This document shows positions 1 to 9,700 of a stretch of 64,000 nucleotides of DNA, one piece after another. The stretch's first letter is position 1. Each line of letters starts with the position of its first letter. The translations under genes were made by a program, and so were the position numbers. Source of the stretch: Chthonomonas sp. UBA2387. Its GTDB lineage: Bacteria > Armatimonadota > Fimbriimonadia > Fimbriimonadales > Fimbriimonadaceae. The stretch is taken from contig DDSP01000048.1 in the NCBI GenBank assembly GCA_002343445.1, positions 1 through 64,000 on the forward strand. The letters run 5' to 3'. The notes under the pieces were generated by a model. That model was not told where the DNA came from. It was given only the letters and a program-made list of their open reading frames with translations, and made no database searches.

Positions 1-451
1 AAGTCCAGCAACGAGCGCAACCCTCGTTCTATGTTGCCAGCGGGTCATGCCGGGAACTCATAGGAGACCGCCGGTGTAAACCGGAGGAAGGTGAGGATGA
101 CGTCAAGTCAGCATGGCAGTTACGACTGGGGCTTCACACATGCTACAATGGGCGAAACAGAGGGCACCGATACCGCGAGGTGGAGGAAATCCCAAAAATA
201 CGCCCCCAGTTCAGATTGCAGTCTGCAACTCGACTGCATGAAGGCGGAATCGCTAGTAAACGCAGGTCAGCTATACTGCGTTGAATACGTTCCCGGGGTT
301 TGTACACACCGCCCGTCAAGTGATCTGAATTGTCTTCACCCGAAGTCCGTGGCCTAACCGCAAGGAGGGAGCGGCCGAAGGTGAGGGGGGTAAGGAGCAC
401 TAAGTCGTAACAAGGTACCCGTACCGGAAGGTGTGGGTGGATCACCTCCTT
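1..451 (+). rRNA. rrs: 16S ribosomal RNA, 3' part (5' end outside window)
   Basis: The sequence carries universal 16S landmarks: GCAACGAGCGCAACCC near the start, the GATGACGTCAAGTC segment, TACACACCGCCCGTCA around 303-318, AAGTCGTAACAAGGTA, and the terminal helix 45 with a GGAA loop followed by GGATCACCTCCTT ending at 451. The anti-Shine-Dalgarno CACCTCCTT is intact. Only about the last 450 nt are present. No tRNA, 23S or 5S gene follows: a terminator hairpin sits 77 nt downstream and protein genes come next, so this 16S gene looks physically unlinked from 23S. Confidence 0.98.
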
Positions 452-527
452 AAGGACTTGAATTCGGCGTCGCACTGCGACAATGCCGACATGTCTAGGT
501 ATAACGATTTGCACGTGAGCTTTCACA

Positions 528-560
528 AGAAGCCCCTCGAAAGAGGGGCTTCTGTCGTTT
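528..560 (+). terminator. Rho-independent terminator after 16S rRNA
   Basis: An 11-bp perfect stem (528-538 with 543-553, GAAGCCCCTC type) closes a GAAA tetraloop and is followed by GTCGTTT. A GNRA loop and short T run 77 nt after the mature 16S end fit termination of the rRNA transcript before any 23S gene. Confidence 0.8.
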
Positions 561-616
561 ATCAGGCTTGAGTTTGCGTTGGAGGGACCTGATCCGTCGG
601 GTCCTCATCAAGCCTT

Positions 617-810
617 GGGCACGACAGAGCGTGCCCCTCCACCAATCGAAGGGCACGACAGAGCGTGCCCCTCCATCAATCGAAGGCACGACAGAGCGTG
701 CCCCTCCACCAATCGAAGGCACGACAGAGCGTGCCCCTCCACCAATCGAAGGGCGCGACAGAGCGTGCCCCTCCACCAATCGAAGGGCGCGACCGAGCGC
801 GCCCCTCCAA
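617..810. repeat. Six tandem 33-34 bp hairpin repeats
   Basis: Six head-to-tail units start at 617, 651, 685, 718, 751 and 785 (the last truncated at 810). Each contains an inverted repeat GGGCACG-ACAGAG-CGTGCCC (7-bp stem, 6-nt loop) followed by CCTCCACCAATCGAA. Unit 5 has GGGCGCG/CGTGCCC (a G-T wobble) and unit 6 has GGGCGCG/CGCGCCC, so the stem keeps pairing while the sequence changes. There are no spacers, which excludes a CRISPR array. The units lie between the 16S terminator and the 3' end of the acyltransferase gene, where they could act as REP-like or terminator elements. Confidence 0.9.
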
Positions 811-815
811 GGCGT

Positions 816-1970
816 TCAGTTGCCGCGCGTCGAGTACGGGCGGCCGAAGAGCAGCGACCCCAGACGAGCCTTCACGAGCGCGTACGAGACCAGCCAAGTG
901 AAGAAGTAGATCGCCAAGTAGAACCACAGCAGCGGCAAGGGCAGCTTGCGCAGCACCTCGGTTACGCGTGGCCCGCTGAGCAAGAACATCACCGCCGGGT
1001 GCAGCAAGAACAGGGGCAGCGACAGATCGCCCACCGCTCCGAGCAAGCGATGCACCGAGGGCAGCCGCGCCTGCAGCCATTGCGCCAACCGCAGCAGGAC
1101 CAAGCCGGTGCTCACGGCATAGACGTGCGCCGACATGGCGTAAACCATCGCCTCGACGCCCGGCTGCTTCGCCGCAATCAGATACGCCTGCCAGCCATAG
1201 ACCGCGCCGCAACCCGCCCACAACAGCACGAACAGCGGCCAATAGCCCCGCCAGGCGTCGTTCCAGCGATCCCAGCGCATTCCGAGCCAGAGGCCGACGG
1301 AAATCGCGGGGATGTACCAGAGGAACGTCGTGGCCGGATAGGGGAACTTCACCTGCCACTGCAACAGGTATACGCCGTACTCGAGCGCGAACGATGTCAG
1401 GAGGACCGCCCACAACGGCCAAGAGACGCGCCGGATGATCGCATAGAAGACGGGGAACAGCAGCGCCACCTGGAGCAGCAGGATCATGAAATACAGGTGG
1501 AAGTACATCTTCCCCGAAAGAAACAGCTTCGCCAGATTCATCGGGTCGGCGGCCAGCGCGGGCAGCGTCGGCGGGCCGAACGGCCACCCGCTCGCGACCG
1601 GATTCAGGTCGTACGGGCTCTTGAGCATCGTCAGCCGAAAGCCGAGATAGAAGAGGAACCAGATGGCGTAGGGCGCGATCTGGCGCAGGGCGCGGCGCTT
1701 GTAGAAGCGGCCCCAGTCCATCTGCTTCCCTTTCGCGCTCATGGTGAGCAGGATCACCGACGCCATGAGGAACACGGGAACGCCCCAGTGGAACATGCGG
1801 TTGACGCCCGTAAAGAACCACCACGTCTTCGAACCTTCCGTGGTGAACTTGGCTAGGGCGTCGGGGTTCAGGGCATGGTGCAGGATGACCTCGGAGATGC
1901 CGAAGCCCTTCATCACGTCGAAGGTCTCGTCGCGCTTTTTGGGGGGCGGGGGCTCGGGCGGCGCAGTCAT
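816..1970 (-). CDS. Acyltransferase 3 family membrane protein
   Basis: The 384-residue product is a polytopic membrane protein with about ten hydrophobic segments. The N-terminal stretch FDVMKGFGISEVILHHAL matches the acyltransferase 3 (OpgC/OafA-like) opening, with the paired His expected at the cytoplasmic active site. Such enzymes O-acylate surface or extracellular glycans; the substrate here cannot be told. The frame is open back to a GTG at 2039, but starting at the ATG at 1970 removes a 23-residue low-complexity extension and leaves about 90 bp for promoters divergent from fliK. The 3' end stops 5 bp from the hairpin repeats. Confidence 0.8.
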   Translation of the reverse strand: MTAPPEPPPPKKRDETFDVMKGFGISEVILHHALNPDALAKFTTEGSKTWWFFTGVNRMFHWGVPVFLMASVILLTMSAKGKQMDWGRFYKRRALRQIAPYAIWFLFYLGFRLTMLKSPYDLNPVASGWPFGPPTLPALAADPMNLAKLFLSGKMYFHLYFMILLLQVALLFPVFYAIIRRVSWPLWAVLLTSFALEYGVYLLQWQVKFPYPATTFLWYIPAISVGLWLGMRWDRWNDAWRGYWPLFVLLWAGCGAVYGWQAYLIAAKQPGVEAMVYAMSAHVYAVSTGLVLLRLAQWLQARLPSVHRLLGAVGDLSLPLFLLHPAVMFLLSGPRVTEVLRKLPLPLLWFYLAIYFFTWLVSYALVKARLGSLLFGRPYSTRGN

Positions 1971-2059
1971 CGTCCGGGTGACCCATCTTACGCGAATCGG
2001 GCCTCCAGTTTCCTCCGACGGCTCCGAAGATTGAGCCACAAGCCTACCGACAGCAGCTC

Positions 2060-3256
2060 ATGTGGAACGCGATTTCCCTTCTGGGCGCACCTCCGGTGGC
2101 AACGACGGCGGCGAGCCCGGTCGGCAACGAAACCGACTTTTGGACCCAAGCGCTGATCGAAGCCTTCGAAGTTGCGACCCCGGTAGGGCGAGAGGTCGCT
2201 CTGGAGCCGAATGCTCCCGAGAACCGACTGGACTCCGCCCCGACCGCGAACGACACCGAAGAGGTGTCGGCCGAGCCGTTGGTCTTCCTCTTGGCCCTTC
2301 CGGCCCCCGCGTTTGCTTCCACGCCGTTGAGCGGGACGCCTGCGGAGCCGGCGACTCGGGTGGTCGAGGCGTTGGGCGAAGGCGCTCGACAGGTCTCGCC
2401 CCCCAGTGCCACCCTTCAGGCGGAGGCGCAGACACCAGAGATCGAGGCGTTGGGCGAAGGGGCTCTTCAAGTCCCGCCCTCCAGTGAGGCGCAGACACCG
2501 GAGATCGAGGCGTCGGCGAACGAGGCTCGACAAGTCTCCCCCTCCCAACCTGAATCGCAAAGCCGCCAGAAGGCCGAGTTCGAGGTCGCGTTCGAAGCCA
2601 ACCTCCTCGACCCGCTGGCCGAGCGGCAACAGGTCGTCAAGCTGATGGCGAGCGAGCCCGAGGCCGCCGAAGTCGAAGTCATTCCAACGGATTCCGCCGC
2701 CGACCGCGACGAAGCCGAGCCGCAGGTCTCGCACACCACGACGACCGAGCCCATCGCGCAGAAAGCGACCGATGGCGACGCCTCCCGCGACCAGCGCCAC
2801 GATTCCGAGGCCCGCCGCGAGCAGGCCATCGCCCAGGTCAAGGAGCGGCTGGAGACGCTCGACCTCGGTCGGCCGCAGCGCGTGACCATCAAGCTGAACC
2901 CCGAGGAACTCGGTCAGGTCGTCATCACGCTCAAGCGGATGGGCACCAGCGTCGAGACGAGCATCCACGCGGAGAACCCCCAGACCCGCGAAGCGCTGGG
3001 CCAGGGCAAGGAAGCTCTTGCGGGCGCCCTCGAACAGCGACGGTTCGAACTGACCAACTTCCGAGTGACCAACCTTCGCGAATCCGAAATGTTCTTCGGG
3101 CAGTTCGGTCAGCAGCAAGGTGCCCCGCAACAGCGGCCGTACTCGAGGATCACCCCGGTTTCCCAACCCGAGACGCGCAACGGAGTGTGCGGCGTTTCCC
3201 CTCGTCCCCTCGCCCGCATGGGCTACGTCCCCAAGGGTGTGGACCTTTGGATCTGA
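2060..3256 (+). CDS. fliK: Flagellar hook-length control protein FliK
   Basis: FliK is the secreted ruler that sets hook length and switches export specificity. The C-terminal 130 residues carry the Flg_hook domain (VTIKLNPEELGQVVITLKR, then IHAENPQTREALGQG and a basic-hydrophobic tail). The N-terminal 200 residues are Pro/Ala/Glu-rich and poorly conserved, as usual, with an internal degenerate repeat (EALGEGARQVSP, EALGEGALQVPP; DNA about 2365-2545). Length (398 aa) is typical. The gene is first in a fliK-flgD-small protein-flgE block, the canonical hook cluster order, and flgD starts 13 bp after its stop. Confidence 0.9.
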   Translation: MWNAISLLGAPPVATTAASPVGNETDFWTQALIEAFEVATPVGREVALEPNAPENRLDSAPTANDTEEVSAEPLVFLLALPAPAFASTPLSGTPAEPATRVVEALGEGARQVSPPSATLQAEAQTPEIEALGEGALQVPPSSEAQTPEIEASANEARQVSPSQPESQSRQKAEFEVAFEANLLDPLAERQQVVKLMASEPEAAEVEVIPTDSAADRDEAEPQVSHTTTTEPIAQKATDGDASRDQRHDSEARREQAIAQVKERLETLDLGRPQRVTIKLNPEELGQVVITLKRMGTSVETSIHAENPQTREALGQGKEALAGALEQRRFELTNFRVTNLRESEMFFGQFGQQQGAPQQRPYSRITPVSQPETRNGVCGVSPRPLARMGYVPKGVDLWI

Positions 3257-3269
3257 AAGGAGCCAAACC

Positions 3270-3692
3270 ATGACCACGACCGCAACGCAATTCAACCCCT
3301 ACAATCCCACCGGGCAGACGCGGAAGCTGAGCCAGGAGATGGATATGGAGCAGTTCATGAGGCTGCTCACGGTCCAACTCGCGACTCAGAACCCGCTCGA
3401 GCCCATGAACGACCGCGACTTCTTCGCCCAGATGGCGCAGCTCGGCACCGTGCAGGGCCTGGACAAGATCCAAGGCTCGCTGGAGGTCGCCCAAGCCAGC
3501 AGCCTTATCGGCAAGAAGGTCACGGCCACCCGACCGCTCACCGAGACGGGCACGAGCCAGGCCGATACGGTCACGGGCACCGTGAAGTCGCTGACGATCC
3601 GCAACGGCGAGTACTACCTCGGCGTCCAGCAGGCAGATGGCGGCATCGTCGAAGTCAAGATGGCCAACGTTCGGTTGGTCGAGCAGGCGTAA
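3270..3692 (+). CDS. flgD: Flagellar hook capping protein FlgD
   Basis: FlgD caps the growing hook so that FlgE subunits can polymerise; it is shed later. The 140-residue product has the FlgD N-terminal signature (MEQFMRLLTVQLATQNPLEP followed by DRDFFAQMAQLGTVQ) and a short C-terminal beta domain (IGKKVTAT, VKSLTIRNGEYYLGV). It lacks the larger FlgD Tudor/FnIII region of enterobacteria, like short FlgD proteins of other phyla. The ATG at 3270 is chosen because GAAAGGAG (3255-3262) sits 7 nt upstream; the open frame extends further but would overlap fliK. Confidence 0.92.
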   Translation: MTTTATQFNPYNPTGQTRKLSQEMDMEQFMRLLTVQLATQNPLEPMNDRDFFAQMAQLGTVQGLDKIQGSLEVAQASSLIGKKVTATRPLTETGTSQADTVTGTVKSLTIRNGEYYLGVQQADGGIVEVKMANVRLVEQA

Positions 3693-3696
3693 GACC

Positions 3697-4065
3697 ATGA
3701 CCAACCCCGTGCTGAACAGCAAAGTCGCCGAACTGGTGCAGACGCGTCCGAGCGTCGCACCGAAGCACAACCCGGCCGTTCCGCGCGACGAGTTCGCCAA
3801 TCTGTTCGCCGACAAGCTGAAGCTCAGTGGCCACGCTAAGACGCGCTTGGAGAGCCGGGACATCCAGCTCGGCGCGGCGGAGTGGCAGCGCGTGCTCGGC
3901 GGCGTGGACAAGGCTGCGGCCAAGGGATCGCGCGAGAGCCTCGTGCTCCTCGACGACGTGGCCTTGGTCGTGAGCGTGAAGAACCGAACCGTGATCACGG
4001 CCGTGGACCGAGCGAACCTCAAGGACAACGTGTTCACCAACATCGACAGTGCGGTGGTGGTGTAA
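3697..4065 (+). CDS. Small flagellar operon protein (TIGR02530-type)
   Basis: The 122-residue protein matches the small flagellar-operon family found between flgD and flgE in Firmicutes and other phyla: HAKTRLESRDI in the middle, then KGSRESLVLLDDVALVVSV, NRTVITAVDR and a C-terminal NVFTNIDSAVVV. It probably assists hook assembly, but the family's biochemical role is not established. It begins 4 bp after the flgD stop with ATG at 3697. The family assignment rests on remembered motif similarity plus the diagnostic position in the operon. Confidence 0.85.
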   Translation: MTNPVLNSKVAELVQTRPSVAPKHNPAVPRDEFANLFADKLKLSGHAKTRLESRDIQLGAAEWQRVLGGVDKAAAKGSRESLVLLDDVALVVSVKNRTVITAVDRANLKDNVFTNIDSAVVV

Positions 4066-4203
4066 CCCAGACAAGTCTTTCCGGGTGAAAGGGCATCAAC
4101 GAAGTGGACGCGAAAGCCTCGCGAGCTTCATCCTCTCCGCCGAATGCGGAGGGCCCTGGAACCCCCTGACCCCAACACACAGAACCTCAGGAAAACCAGA
4201 ACA

Positions 4204-5466
4204 ATGATGCAAGCCATGCTCTCCGGAGCCTCCAGCATTCGCGCCCACCAGCAGCGCCTCAGCGTCGTCGGCAACAACCTCGCCAACCTGAACACCACGG
4301 GCTTCCGCGCCTCGCGGATGAACTTCATGGACCTGATGTCGCAGACCCTGCGCGGCGCCAACGGCCCTTCGACGGGACGCGGCGGCCTGAACCCCGTCCA
4401 GATCGGAACGGGTGTGCAGATCGGCTCCATCGGCTTGGACATGAGTTCGGGCTCGATGACGGCCACCAACCGGCCCACCGACCTCGCGATCCAGGGCAAC
4501 GGTTTCTTCGTCGTCAGCGACGGAAGCAACCAGTACTACACCCGCGACGGAGGCTTCGACCTCGATGCCTCGGGTTCGTTGGTCCACCGAGGAACCGGTC
4601 TGCGCGTGCAGGGCTGGATGGCCGGCGCCGACGGCACCGTCGCCTCCAGCGGCGCGACGACCAACGTTACGGTGCCCACGGGTGCGACTTCCTCGGCGCG
4701 AGGAACGACGACGGTTTCCGTCAACGGCAACCTCGATGCCGCGGCAGGCGCCACGGGCGAGGCGACGACCACGATCACGGTCTACGATTCGCTGGGCAAC
4801 AAGCGCGAACTCAACGTGCGGTTCTTCAACCACCAGACGCCTCCCGCAGCGGGCGCACCGGATGGGGCTGCTGCCAGCTGGGACTTCGAGGTCACCGAGG
4901 GCGGTACGGTCATCGGCGGTACGGCTTCGGGTGCAGGGCCGATGTTCTTCGACGGCTCGGGCAAGGCAATCGGCGGCGATGCGTTCAGCTTCAGCCTGCC
5001 GGCTTCGGGCGGCGCGCCGGCGCAGAACGTGGGCCTGAACCTCTCCTCGATCACGCAATTGGCGCAAGCCAGCCAGGTTCGATTGGCCTCGCAGGACGGC
5101 TATGGCCCCGGCACGCTGACGTCGTTCTCGATCGTGCCCGACGGCACCATCGTGGGCATTTTCTCGAACGGCCAGACTCAGCCGCTGGGCCGCGTCGCGA
5201 CGGCCGTGTTCGCCAATCCCGGCGGCATGAACCAGGTTGGCGGCAACATGTTCACGTCCTCGGGCAACTCGGGCGATGCGCTGGTCGGCGCACCGGGCTC
5301 TGCGGGCCAACCGGCGGTGTACTCGGGCTACCTCGAGACGAGCAACGTGGACCTCGGCTCCGAGTTCACCGACATGATCGTCACGCAACGCGGCTACCAA
5401 GCCAACACGCGCGTCATCACGACGGCGGACGAGATGCTGCAGGAAGTGCTCTCGATCAAGCGCTGA
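4204..5466 (+). CDS. flgE: Flagellar hook protein FlgE
   Basis: This is the structural subunit of the flagellar hook, exported by the flagellar type III apparatus. The 420-residue product has the rod/hook N-terminal helix (SVVGNNLANLNTTGFRASR), the NGFFVV segment (DLAIQGNGFFVVSDG), a variable Gly/Thr/Ala-rich centre, and the C-terminal helix (SNVDLGSEFTDMIVTQRGYQ followed by ANTRVITTADEMLQ). The ATG at 4204 places the N-terminal helix at residue 1-30; the upstream extension from 4144 has no hook-protein character. A strong hairpin follows at 5490-5514. Confidence 0.95.
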   Translation: MMQAMLSGASSIRAHQQRLSVVGNNLANLNTTGFRASRMNFMDLMSQTLRGANGPSTGRGGLNPVQIGTGVQIGSIGLDMSSGSMTATNRPTDLAIQGNGFFVVSDGSNQYYTRDGGFDLDASGSLVHRGTGLRVQGWMAGADGTVASSGATTNVTVPTGATSSARGTTTVSVNGNLDAAAGATGEATTTITVYDSLGNKRELNVRFFNHQTPPAAGAPDGAAASWDFEVTEGGTVIGGTASGAGPMFFDGSGKAIGGDAFSFSLPASGGAPAQNVGLNLSSITQLAQASQVRLASQDGYGPGTLTSFSIVPDGTIVGIFSNGQTQPLGRVATAVFANPGGMNQVGGNMFTSSGNSGDALVGAPGSAGQPAVYSGYLETSNVDLGSEFTDMIVTQRGYQANTRVITTADEMLQEVLSIKR

Positions 5467-5489
5467 TCCTCTCTCTGGGAGGCTTTCTT

Positions 5490-5514
5490 GCGGGCGGCCC
5501 GATGGGCCGCCCGC
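5490..5514. terminator. Hairpin terminator between flgE and the convergent dehydrogenase
   Basis: An 11-bp perfect GC-rich stem (GCGGGCGGCCC at 5490-5500 with GGGCCGCCCGC at 5504-5514) closes a 3-nt loop. There is no long T run, but it lies 24 bp after the flgE stop and 14 bp before the stop of the convergent dehydrogenase gene, so it can serve both strands. Confidence 0.65.
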
Positions 5515-5527
5515 TCGGCGTTTGGGG

Positions 5528-6652
5528 TCAACGGGGCACGGCTGCGGAGCGGCCGGTCTGGAGCGATTCGACGATGGCGCCCATGAGCAGCACGGTCTCC
5601 AGGCCTTCCTCCAGATCGGGGCTGTTGGGCCGGTTGTTCAGCAGACACGACGCGAAGTAGTCGGTGTAGTTGCAGAACTCGCCGTAGTGCATGCCCTTGA
5701 GTTCGTGGCGGTAGTAGTAGCCTGTCATGGCGTGGTGAAAGTCCTCCTCGACCTCGACCCCGTTCTCGTCGTGGCGGTTGAAGCGCAGGTCGGGGTAGCG
5801 GGCGAGCGATGAGCCTTCGCTGCCCATGAGGAAGCACTCGATGAGCGCCCGGGCCTTGGGCAGTTCGTGGAACCCGTAGTTGCCCAGGACTCGGCCGATC
5901 GCGCCGGACTCGGCCACCAATTGGGCGGAGATGGCGTCGGGCGTCTTCATGCCGAAGCGCTGGCCGAGCGCCGTCGTGGTGCCGTAAGCGTGGACTTCGC
6001 GGATCGGGCCGAGGTACCAGCGGCACAGGTCCACGGGATGGCTGAGGCCGAGGTACGCCCAGTGGGTGGTGTCCACGGTCCAAGGGCTCTTCTCGTAGTA
6101 CCAGTCCATGCGGTGGTTGTAGTGGGCGTCTACGACTTCGACGGCGCCGATGCGGCCCGCCTCGAATTCCTCGCGTTGGCGCTGGAACGGCTCGCCGAAG
6201 CGGGTGCTCTGGCCGACTTGGAGTCGTTTGCCCGACTTTCTTGCGGCCTCACGGATGCGGTCGGCTTGGGCGGGGTCGTTGACCAGCGGCTTGGTACAGA
6301 TCACGTGCTTCCCTGCTTCGAACGCCGCGACGATCTGATCGGCATGGAGCGAATCGGGCGTGTAGATGGCCACGATGTCCACGTCCGGTCGGGCGAGCAT
6401 TGCGGCGTAGTCGTCGGTCACCCACACGTGCGGCGCGGCGGCCAGCGCCGACTCCCGCTTCTCGGCCGAGAGGTCGCAACCCGCGACGGCTCGGCATAGG
6501 CCCGAGGCGCGCAGGGCCACCAGCAGCGTGTGGCCCTCGTGCAACCCGACGATGCCGACGCCCAGTTTCCGATCTTCTGGCAGGGTCCCGTAGGAGCGCC
6601 GGTGGCCGACGGTGGGCAGGCCAGTGGGTTGGGAATCGGGGTGCAGCAGCAT
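5528..6652 (-). CDS. Gfo/Idh/MocA family NAD(P)-dependent oxidoreductase
   Basis: The 374-residue product has an N-terminal Rossmann fold (LGVGIVGLHEGHTLLVAL), the family block PDVDIVAIYTPDSLHADQIV, and the catalytic-lysine region as GKHVICTKPL (usually EKP). The C-terminal half contains WAYLGLSHPVDLCRWYLG with the conserved His. Such enzymes oxidise or reduce sugars and cyclitols; the substrate is unknown. The ATG at 6652 is chosen over 6709 because it leaves a 65-bp divergent promoter region with the BNR gene and has GGGGATA upstream. The neighbouring exported propeller suggests a carbohydrate role only loosely. Confidence 0.85.
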   Translation of the reverse strand: MLLHPDSQPTGLPTVGHRRSYGTLPEDRKLGVGIVGLHEGHTLLVALRASGLCRAVAGCDLSAEKRESALAAAPHVWVTDDYAAMLARPDVDIVAIYTPDSLHADQIVAAFEAGKHVICTKPLVNDPAQADRIREAARKSGKRLQVGQSTRFGEPFQRQREEFEAGRIGAVEVVDAHYNHRMDWYYEKSPWTVDTTHWAYLGLSHPVDLCRWYLGPIREVHAYGTTTALGQRFGMKTPDAISAQLVAESGAIGRVLGNYGFHELPKARALIECFLMGSEGSSLARYPDLRFNRHDENGVEVEEDFHHAMTGYYYRHELKGMHYGEFCNYTDYFASCLLNNRPNSPDLEEGLETVLLMGAIVESLQTGRSAAVPR

Positions 6653-6717
6653 GCCCCGATTATCCCCACGCTCGGCGGGCAGGAATCGGGCCCGTGCGTG
6701 TCCAATCACGAGAGATC

Positions 6718-9700
6718 ATGCGCAAGCGTCTCGCACTCGTCGTCTTGGCGGCAGCGGTTTTGTTGGCCCCGGTCGCCTCGCAGGTGTCGGCCCAAGTCCA
6801 ATCGCCCGTTTTCGACGCCCTCCAGTGGCGGCTGGTGGGTCCGTTCCGGGGTGGGCGCTCGCTGGCCTGCGCGGGAAGCAAGGCTCGACCCAACGAGTAC
6901 TACTTTGGGGCGACGGGCGGCGGCTTGTGGAAATCCACGGACAGCGGCGACAACTGGGAGTGCGTCTCCGACGGGTTTTTCACCGCAGCCTCGGTGGGAG
7001 CGGTGGCCATCGCCGAGAGCAACCCGGACATCGTCTACGCCGGGGGCGGCGAGAAGGACATCCGGGGCAACATCTCGCACGGCGACGGGATGTACAAGAC
7101 GACCGATGGCGGCAAGACCTGGACGCACATCGGGCTGCGCGACACCCAGACCATCTCTCGCATCGTCATCCACCCGGAGAATCCGGACGTGGTCTATGTG
7201 GCGGCTTTGGGCCACATTTACGGCCCGAACAAGGAGCGCGGCGTGTTCAAGACCACCGATGGCGGCAAGTCGTGGAATCAAATCCTGTTCGAATCCGAGC
7301 GAGCCGGCGCGATCGACATCGAGTTCGAGCCTGGCAATCCCGAGACGCTCTATGCCGCGACGTGGGAAGCGTGGCGCACTCCGTACACGATGAACTCCGG
7401 CGGGCCGGGATGCAAGCTGTGGAAATCCACCAACGGCGGCGCGACGTGGAAAGACATCTCGCGCAACCCCGGATTGCCAGAGGGGGTGCTTGGCAAGATC
7501 GGCATCAGCGTCTCACCCGTCAACCCCAAGCGCGTGTGGGCGATCGTCGAAGCGCTTGAAGGCGGCGTGTTTCTCTCGGACGATGCCGGCGAGACGTTCA
7601 CGCTGGTCAATCAGAACCGCAACTTCCGCCAGAGGGCTTGGTACTACACGCACATCGTGGCCGACACCGCCGATGTGGACACGGCCTACGTGCTCAACGT
7701 GAGCATGTACCGCACGCGCGATGGCGGCAAGACGTGGCAGACCGTCGGGACTCCGCACGCGGACAACCACGACCTTTGGATCGCGCCCGACGACCCCAAG
7801 CGCATGATCAACGCCAACGATGGCGGTGCGAACGTGTCGAAGGATAGTGGCGCAACTTGGACGGAGCAGGACATTCCGACGGCGCAGTTCTACCACGTCA
7901 CCACCGACAACGCCTTTCCGTACCGCATCTATGGGGCGCAGCAGGACAACAGCACGATCCGCATCGCCAGCCGCACGACTGGTGGTCTCATCGGCCCAGA
8001 CGCTTGGACGGGAACCGCTGGCGGCGAGAGCGGCTACATCGCCGTGAAGCCCGACGACCCCGAGATCGTGTTCGGCGGCAGCTACGGCGGCTTGCTGGAG
8101 ATGCTCAACCACCGCAATGGCGAGAGCCGCAACGTGAACCCTTGGCCGGACAACCCCATGGGTCATGGTGCGGCGGACCTCGTGCACCGCATGCAGTGGA
8201 CGTTCCCCATCGTGTTCTCGCCCCACAACGCGAACAAGCTCTACACGTGCTCGCAGCACGTCATGGTCAGCACCAACATGGGCGAAACGTGGAAGAAAAT
8301 CAGCCCAGACTTGACTAGAAACGACAAGCGAACGATGGGCCCCAGCGGCGGGCCGATCACCAAGGACAACACGAGCGTCGAGTACTACGGCACGGTGTTC
8401 GCGTTCGCCGAATCGCCCAAGGTGCCGGGCGTGTTGTGGGCGGGTTCAGACGATGGACTGGTGCACGTCTCGGTGGACGGCGGGGCGTCTTGGAAGAACG
8501 TCACGCCCAAGGGCATGCCGGAGTGGGGTCTGGTCAGCAGCGTGGAAGCGTCGCCCCACGACGCCGGCACGGCCTACATCGCCGTGGACAATCACGAGAA
8601 CGACGACCACGCCCCGTACGTGTTTCGAACGTTCGACTTCGGCCAGAACTGGGAGCGTGTCGTCGAAGGGATCGCTCCGAACGCCTTCCTCCGCGTGGTT
8701 CGCGAGGATCCCGTGCGGCGAGGACTCCTCTTCGCCGGCACGGAGTTGGGCATCTTTGTGTCGTTCGATTCGGGCGATCATTGGCAGTCCATGCAGCGAA
8801 ACTTGCCCGTTTCGCCGATCCACGACATCGCCATCAAGAACGCGGACGTGATCGTGGCGACCCACGGTCGTTCGTTCTGGGTGCTTGACGAGATTGGCCC
8901 GATGCGGAATCTGTATTCAGGCGACTCCGGCAGGGTGAAGCTGTTCCCCATTCCCGATGCCACGCGCAACTTCTTTGGCGGCGGCGGCTTCGGCGGCCGC
9001 GGCGGTCGCCCGCGCGGCGGGCCCGCGCCGGTGGGCGGTCAGAATCCGCCCTCGGGATTGCTGGCGACCTACGTGTTGCCCAAGGATGCCCAGAAGGTCC
9101 AGTTCGAAGTGTTCGACCCGTGGGGCGAGAAGGTCCACACTCAGGAAGGGCCGAAGACCGCTGGAGCGCACCGCATCGCGATGTCGTTCCGCTATCCTTC
9201 GTTCCAGGGCTTCCCGGGGATGATCCTGTGGGCTGCTGGCGCGCGACCGATTCCCGCGCCTCCGGGCGAGTACCGCGTCGTGATGACTGCCGATGGGGAC
9301 GTGCAAGTCGAGACGTTCCGCCTGCGCAACTCGCCGAACAGCAGTGCGACAGAGGCCGACACGGTGGCCCAGTTCCTGTTCGCGAGGCGCATTTCGCAGC
9401 GCACGAACGACGCCAACGGCGCTGTGGTTAAGATCAGGGCCATCAAGCGCTCGATCGCTTCGGCCATCGAGAAGAACGGCGACCTGAAGGCCAAGGGCGA
9501 GGATCTGGCCGCGAAGCTCTCGGCGATCGAGGAAGAGATCTATCAGGTTCGGAACCAGAGCGGCCAGGACCCTCTCAACTACCCGATCCGGTTGAACAAC
9601 AAGATCGCTGCGCTTCTGGGCGTCGTGCTTCAAGGCGACTTCCGCCCGACCGATCAGGCGTACGAGGTGTTCGCGATGCTCGACCAGCAGCTTGCCGTGC

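Noticed and set aside
617..810. CRISPR array
   Set aside because: Units follow each other directly with no unique spacers, lengths are 33-34 bp, each contains a hairpin, and no cas genes are present.
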